DNA from: Lysinibacillus mangiferihumi
GTDB lineage: Bacteria > Bacillota > Bacilli > Bacillales_A > Planococcaceae
NCBI RefSeq assembly: GCF_003049665.1
Contig: NZ_PYWM01000036.1
Span: forward strand, 1 to 46,349
DNA: 46,349 bases
Direction: 5' to 3'
The position numbers and the translations under genes were made by a program. Below are positions 43,004 through 46,349 of this stretch, piece by piece (position 1 is the stretch's first letter; every line of letters begins with the position of its first letter). The notes under the pieces were generated by a model. It ran no database searches, was not told the DNA's origin, and was given only the letters and a program-made list of their open reading frames with translations.

Positions 43004-43488
43004 ACCGCCGTTGGAGTTGACCGGTGTGAACGTTGGCCGAATAATGGATACGGGAACAGTTGGCAAAAATAAGCCAGCGCCGACTAAGCTGGATAATCCC
43101 CTTAGTTACCAAAAAACGGTATTATAAAGATGGAAACATTCCAAGTGATGAAGATGGAATTTGGACGTACACTAATAAGAAGGGGCAATCTGTGAGTTAT
43201 CCAGATGGCTACCTTAATTTTTCAAAGTATTATCATCCAACTGTCAAGCCAGATGGAATTAAATTCGCTTCACCAACAAACCGACCAGCAGATTATAAAG
43301 CAGCAAATCTGGATGCCGGTTTGAGTAAGGACTCTATTCCCCCTGTACTAAAGCCTAATAAACCACCATCAGGTTACATTTGGCATCATCAAGACGGTAA
43401 GACAATAATCTTAGTTGAAGAAAAGGTACACGCTGAATTTACTCCTAGTGGGGGAATATCGAAAGTTAATGGTAATGGTAATGAATAA
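43003..43488 (+). pseudogene. WHH-type HNH nuclease toxin tip with linker, frameshifted
   Basis: The linker reads TPPLELTGVNVGRIMDTGTV then GKNKPAPTKLDNPLSYQK and shifts frame in the A6 run at 43111-43116; the tip continues RYYKDGNIPSDEDG to TAA 43486-43488. The active-site end is intact: G-Y-I-W-H-H-Q-D-G-K-T-I-I-L-V near residues 105-119 and E-K-V-H-A-E-F-T-P-S-G-G, the WHH/colicin-DNase HNH pattern. No start with a ribosome site. The SUKH gene that follows is the expected antidote family for such nucleases. Confidence 0.75.
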
Positions 43489-43508
43489 AATAATCAAGAG
43501 GTGTAACT

Positions 43509-43958
43509 ATGATACAAATGGATAGATCACATCGACCTATCACAGTAGAAGAAATTAATAAATTTCAGCAGAAGCTTAATTTGAGTTTTCCTGAGCAATA
43601 TATAAATTTCCTATTAGAATCGAATGGAGGAGATCCCTCACCAAGTATGTTCAAAATTTCTGATGAGCAAGGAGAAGGAGTACTTAATATTTTTTATGGT
43701 ATTGGAGACATGCATAGTAACTTAGAAGAGTACATGGATATTTATGAAGGCAGACTTCCATCAGGGTTTATTCCTATTGGAAATGACCCATCAGGTAATG
43801 TGATTTGTTTGGGATTAAACGAAAAGTACTGTAATAATATATATTTTTGGAATCACGAACAAGAATCTGATAACCCAGATAATATGAGTAATATGTTCTA
43901 TCTTGCAAGTGATCTTAATGAATTTTTGAATTCACTATATGATGAACAAGAAGAATAA
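43509..43958 (+). CDS. SMI1/KNR4 (SUKH) antidote of the WHH nuclease tip
   Basis: A 149-residue SUKH protein: LNLSFPEQYINFLLESNGGD (about residues 22-41), FIPIGNDPSGNVICLGL (about 86-102) and a closing DLNEFLNSLY helix. AGAGGTG six bases before the ATG supports 43509; ATG 43518 is also in frame. It starts 20 bases after the HNH tip stop. SUKH proteins of the IGNDPxGN subgroup are the standard partners of WHH/HNH tips. Confidence 0.9.
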   Translation: MIQMDRSHRPITVEEINKFQQKLNLSFPEQYINFLLESNGGDPSPSMFKISDEQGEGVLNIFYGIGDMHSNLEEYMDIYEGRLPSGFIPIGNDPSGNVICLGLNEKYCNNIYFWNHEQESDNPDNMSNMFYLASDLNEFLNSLYDEQEE

Positions 43959-44085
43959 GCCGGAAACTGTTTTTTCTTCCGAGGTATTTTTTTATTGTTG
44001 AATAAATTACTAGGTAGTCATATTGGCGTGTTACCCAATGAGTCTTTAGTTTTTCGTGTAACCAATCAATAACAACCCATGTTAC
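43959..44085. other. short gap with possible weak terminator
   Basis: CCGGAA (43961-43966) and TTCCG (about 43977-43981) could pair, followed by ATTTTTTTATTG. Nothing else is seen. Confidence 0.4.
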
Positions 44086-44560
44086 TCAAAAAATGTAGAC
44101 CAAGTTTACAGCCTTAAAAAGGACATATAATACAGCCAAGAAACCGCAGTTTGAGCAAGCCGCCCATATTGAACGAAATGTGGTGGATGATTTGAGCACC
44201 TCTAACGAAAAAGTGAACCAACTTCTTGAAGAACAACTTGCGTATCTGAAAAACCAAAACAAAGATTTATCAAAAAATTTAAGTGCTAACTGAACAAGTT
44301 CGCCAATTAACCAAGGCTTTATACGGTTCAAAATCAGAAAAATCAAAGTATCAAGCACCAGACGGACAAGGCTCGATGACGATCCGTTTTTTAACGAATC
44401 TGAGCACACAGAAGAACAAAGCACAGCGACGATTACTTACACTGTTACCGTAAACTACATAAGAAAAAACGGAATGATTCTTTTCGTGATGGGATTGAAA
44501 TTGAAGAAATTCACCATCATCCTGAAAACACGCAATGTGACTGAGACAAACAATTAGCAA
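44086..44560 (+). pseudogene. IS66-family TnpC transposase, decayed N-terminal part
   Basis: Pieces in changing frames read QFEQAAHIERNVVDDLSTSN, then LLEEQLAYLKNQNKDLSKNL, EQVRQLTKALYGSKSEKSKY and FRDGIEIEEIHHHPENTQC. The coiled coil followed by YG-x-K-S-E-K and the HHHPE-x-x-C zinc-binding segment are characteristic of IS66 TnpC. It has several frameshifts and breaks off at 44560, inside or beside a toxin tail. Confidence 0.8.
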
Positions 44561-44685
44561 ATGAGATTACGAGAGCATTGAAAAAAGGTGAAGTAGAGAG
44601 AGTACTATCAAAAGTAGATAGTAGTGGAAATGTAAAAACATACAAAATGGATGCTCATGGTAATATTATAGGAGAATGGCCTTGA
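44559..44685 (+). pseudogene. toxin-tip tail before the PoNi-like gene
   Basis: After the IS66 remnant, 41 codons read LANEITRALKKGEVERVLSK then YKMDAHGNIIGEWP and a TGA at 44683-44685. Tails of this kind (TYKMDxHGNIIGEW) end toxin tips located before PoNi-type antidotes as I remember; the PoNe DNase core is missing. Confidence 0.5.
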
Positions 44686-44708
44686 TTCAGAAGAAGGGGG
44701 AATCAAAT

Positions 44709-45938
44709 ATGAGAGATAAACTATGTATAGAAGAAAAATGTAGAGAAGGGATTGAATATCATAAAAAGTTTATTGAAGAAAATAGAGAAGAGATTGTTGG
44801 TTTAGAAGAAGATGAAAAAAACGGTATGCAAAGATATCTTATGGATAATAAAAGTATTATAGAAGAATCATTTCTATCTAATTTTAATCATGAGGTAAAT
44901 GATATTCGGGCAAAGTACTCATTAGGAGAAGATATAAGTGCACTAGAAGAAGATTTCTATCATGCAATTTATGATTTAGAGCATACTGGTACAAGAAAAG
45001 TAGGATATATATATTTACTTTGGATGGTTTCATTAGGAACTTTGTTAGAAACAGATAAGGAAAATATAGAAAAATTAGGTGAAATAATTGAGAGGAAAAA
45101 TATTAATGATTCACTAATTGACTATTTATTATATGCTAGTGATATCGGATATACAAAAATCACAAATGATTATTTTAAAGTAAATCCATATTCAAAAACA
45201 AGAGAAATTATAGAACTTGCGCAAACCGATAAGAAAAAAGCTTCTAAAAGATTACATACGTATATGGAAAAAGAATGGTTTAAAGGCCATTATGATTATG
45301 AGTGGAAAAATGCCCATAAAGAGCCGGGATATGTAGGGTTTTGGAGCTTTGAAACCGCAGCACTAGCGAAGATACTAGAACTTGATGATACAAGCCTAAT
45401 AAATAATAATCACTATCCATATGATTTGGCACATTATAAGAATGCAATGAAATTTAAACCGATTTCCATAAGTGAATTCGACAATGAGCATGAGAGTGAA
45501 GAGACAAATGAAATTAAAGAAGGAATTGAACATAATCCTTTATTGGAAAAGCTTATTCCAATCAGATGGCACTCATTTGTAAATTCGTTGATACAGGATT
45601 ATAAAGAATTGGATGATTGTGCGTTTTATGAAAAATATAAAAAGCTGATAGGATTAGATCAAATCTGGTTTTTATTACAAGAGTACCAAAAAGAAAATGA
45701 ACAAAAAAAGCTCTTAGGTACTTTAATTGTCTTTGCCATGACTGAAAAAGAATATGTACTGCAATTGGATTATAAAGAAGATTTGGAAGATTACCTTTCG
45801 AACATGAAAAATGAGTGGAACACAAAAACAAAGTTAGTTCAATTTATATTAAATAATGATCAGAATTATTATGCCTGGGTACCAGTCGATGCGAATATTG
45901 AAGCGATGTATGAAGTGATTATGAAAGAAGTCAGGTAA
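44709..45938 (+). CDS. PoNi-like immunity protein (DUF1910/DUF1911)
   Basis: A 409-residue helical protein. The N-terminal domain (DUF1910-like) has RDKLCIEEKCREGIEYHKKF (residues 2-21); the C-terminal domain (DUF1911-like) begins about residue 105 with YIYLLWMVSLGTLLETDKEN and contains GHYDYEWKNAHKEPGYVGFW then S-F-E-T-A-A-L-A-K-I. PoNi proteins neutralise PoNe DNase toxins of Firmicutes and Vibrio. AGAAGGGGG before ATG 44709 supports the start. About 110 residues at the C-terminal end are extra compared with the shortest members, as I remember them. The frame is intact, though its toxin is a scrap. Confidence 0.8.
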   Translation: MRDKLCIEEKCREGIEYHKKFIEENREEIVGLEEDEKNGMQRYLMDNKSIIEESFLSNFNHEVNDIRAKYSLGEDISALEEDFYHAIYDLEHTGTRKVGYIYLLWMVSLGTLLETDKENIEKLGEIIERKNINDSLIDYLLYASDIGYTKITNDYFKVNPYSKTREIIELAQTDKKKASKRLHTYMEKEWFKGHYDYEWKNAHKEPGYVGFWSFETAALAKILELDDTSLINNNHYPYDLAHYKNAMKFKPISISEFDNEHESEETNEIKEGIEHNPLLEKLIPIRWHSFVNSLIQDYKELDDCAFYEKYKKLIGLDQIWFLLQEYQKENEQKKLLGTLIVFAMTEKEYVLQLDYKEDLEDYLSNMKNEWNTKTKLVQFILNNDQNYYAWVPVDANIEAMYEVIMKEVR

Positions 45939-46037
45939 ACTAGATTAGCACTCAAGTTAAACAAAAAGGAATGAACGAAGAAGCTAAGGTCTGAAATCGG
46001 AGAACAATTCTGATTTAGGCTTGTTGATTTTGTTCTA

Positions 46038-46322
46038 TCTAAAAAGCCAATAAACACCTAGAGACCGTAAAAGATAAGTTCCAAACCAAAGTAGCCGAAG
46101 TAAAGGACCAATTCCGTCAGTTGGGAACACCGCCGTTGGAGTTTGCCGGTGTGAATATGGGCCGAATAACGGATACGGGAACAGTTGGCAAAAATAAGCC
46201 ATCGAATAGTTCTAAACCACCATCAAAAGATAGTAAACCTGCTGAGACGAATATTTGCTAATAAATATAAGAATATTGAATTGGAAGTTATTCATAATAA
46301 CGGTGAAAGACTTAAACCATAA
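46038..46322 (+). pseudogene. toxin linker fused by deletion to the very end of a deaminase tip
   Basis: One frame (46042-46261) reads NKHLETVKDKFQTKVAEVKD, then LGTPPLEFAGVNMGRITDTG and KPSNSSKPPSKDSKPAETN. At about 46250 it changes to ANKYKNIELEVIHNNGERLK and stops at 46320-46322. The latter is the last 20 or so residues of a deaminase tip (compare EKYPNITIEVIHNN at 33240). The whole catalytic part has been removed. Confidence 0.7.
46041..46250 (+). repeat. toxin-linker repeat, copy 2
   Basis: Partner of 31857-32065 and, over 46128-46200, of 43003-43078 (shared ACCGCCGTTGGAGTT and GATACGGGAACAGTTGGCAA). The least damaged copy of this version of the linker. Confidence 0.85.
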
Positions 46323-46337
46323 AAGAGGAGTGATATC

Positions 46338-46349
46338 ATGGAAGAATGG
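46338..46349 (+). CDS. start of the next gene, probable immunity gene (partial)
   Basis: ATG at 46338 (MEEW...) with AAGAGGAG about eight bases upstream, 16 bases after the deaminase-tail stop. Only four codons are inside the window; by analogy it may be another Imm3-like or SUKH gene. Confidence 0.5.

Noticed and set aside
31857..46250. Linker repeats considered as a CRISPR array
   Set aside because: Only a few copies, long, irregularly spaced and protein-coding in origin; no short regular repeats with spacers are present in the window.
1..46349. tRNA or rRNA genes and an integrase/att site that would make this a classic genomic island or prophage
   Set aside because: I found no tRNA-like cloverleaf, rRNA segment, integrase or phage structural gene.

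Overview
The window is A+T-rich, uses strong GGAGG-type ribosome binding sites with frequent TTG/GTG starts, and carries families typical of Bacillaceae. A Lysinibacillus or closely related Firmicute is the best guess, inferred from style and gene families and not from any marker gene. Nearly all genes read on the + strand.

Region 1 (1-4.2 kb) is ordinary chromosome: the tail of an IS200/IS605 TnpB, an AAA/ABC-type ATPase overlapping an Eis-like N-acetyltransferase, a small CxxC membrane protein and, on the opposite strand, a MocR/PdxR-type regulator.

Region 2 (4.8-31.5 kb) is a long co-directional run of small cytosolic genes that look like orphan immunity genes of polymorphic toxins: SUKH (SMI1/KNR4) proteins, two Imm11/DUF1629 paralogues, Imm22-like, Imm3-like, four SUFU-domain proteins (three with ankyrin repeats, one of these frameshifted) and several families I cannot name. 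Between them lie short, stop-ridden toxin scraps. Two ankyrin-SUFU genes 8.5 kb apart share an almost identical 804-bp 3' part but have diverged 5' parts. A separate cassette at 21.7-23.5 kb (MarR regulator plus serine hydrolase) has two visible operator sites.

Region 3 (31.5-46.3 kb) keeps both halves of many displaced toxin-immunity modules. Remnants of a pre-toxin/linker sequence (best copy at 34.13 kb) recur, each joined to a different toxin tip or to debris: deaminase-like tips followed by Imm3-like genes, two nucleotidyltransferase-like tips each followed by a paralogous immunity gene, a DNA/RNA non-specific endonuclease tip followed by a YezG homologue, a tip followed by Imm22, a WHH-type HNH nuclease followed by a SUKH gene, and a tail followed by a PoNi-like (DUF1910/DUF1911) gene. 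No toxin N-terminal secretion module (LXG, Rhs, WapA) is present. The tips lack starts or are frameshifted, truncated or interrupted by mobile elements, while most immunity genes are intact with good ribosome binding sites.

Taken together, the window reads as a store and graveyard of toxin C-terminal/immunity cassettes: intact immunity genes are kept while toxin tips decay, and homologous linker segments offer places for recombination. The functional claims rest on family recognition by eye; no database search was possible.
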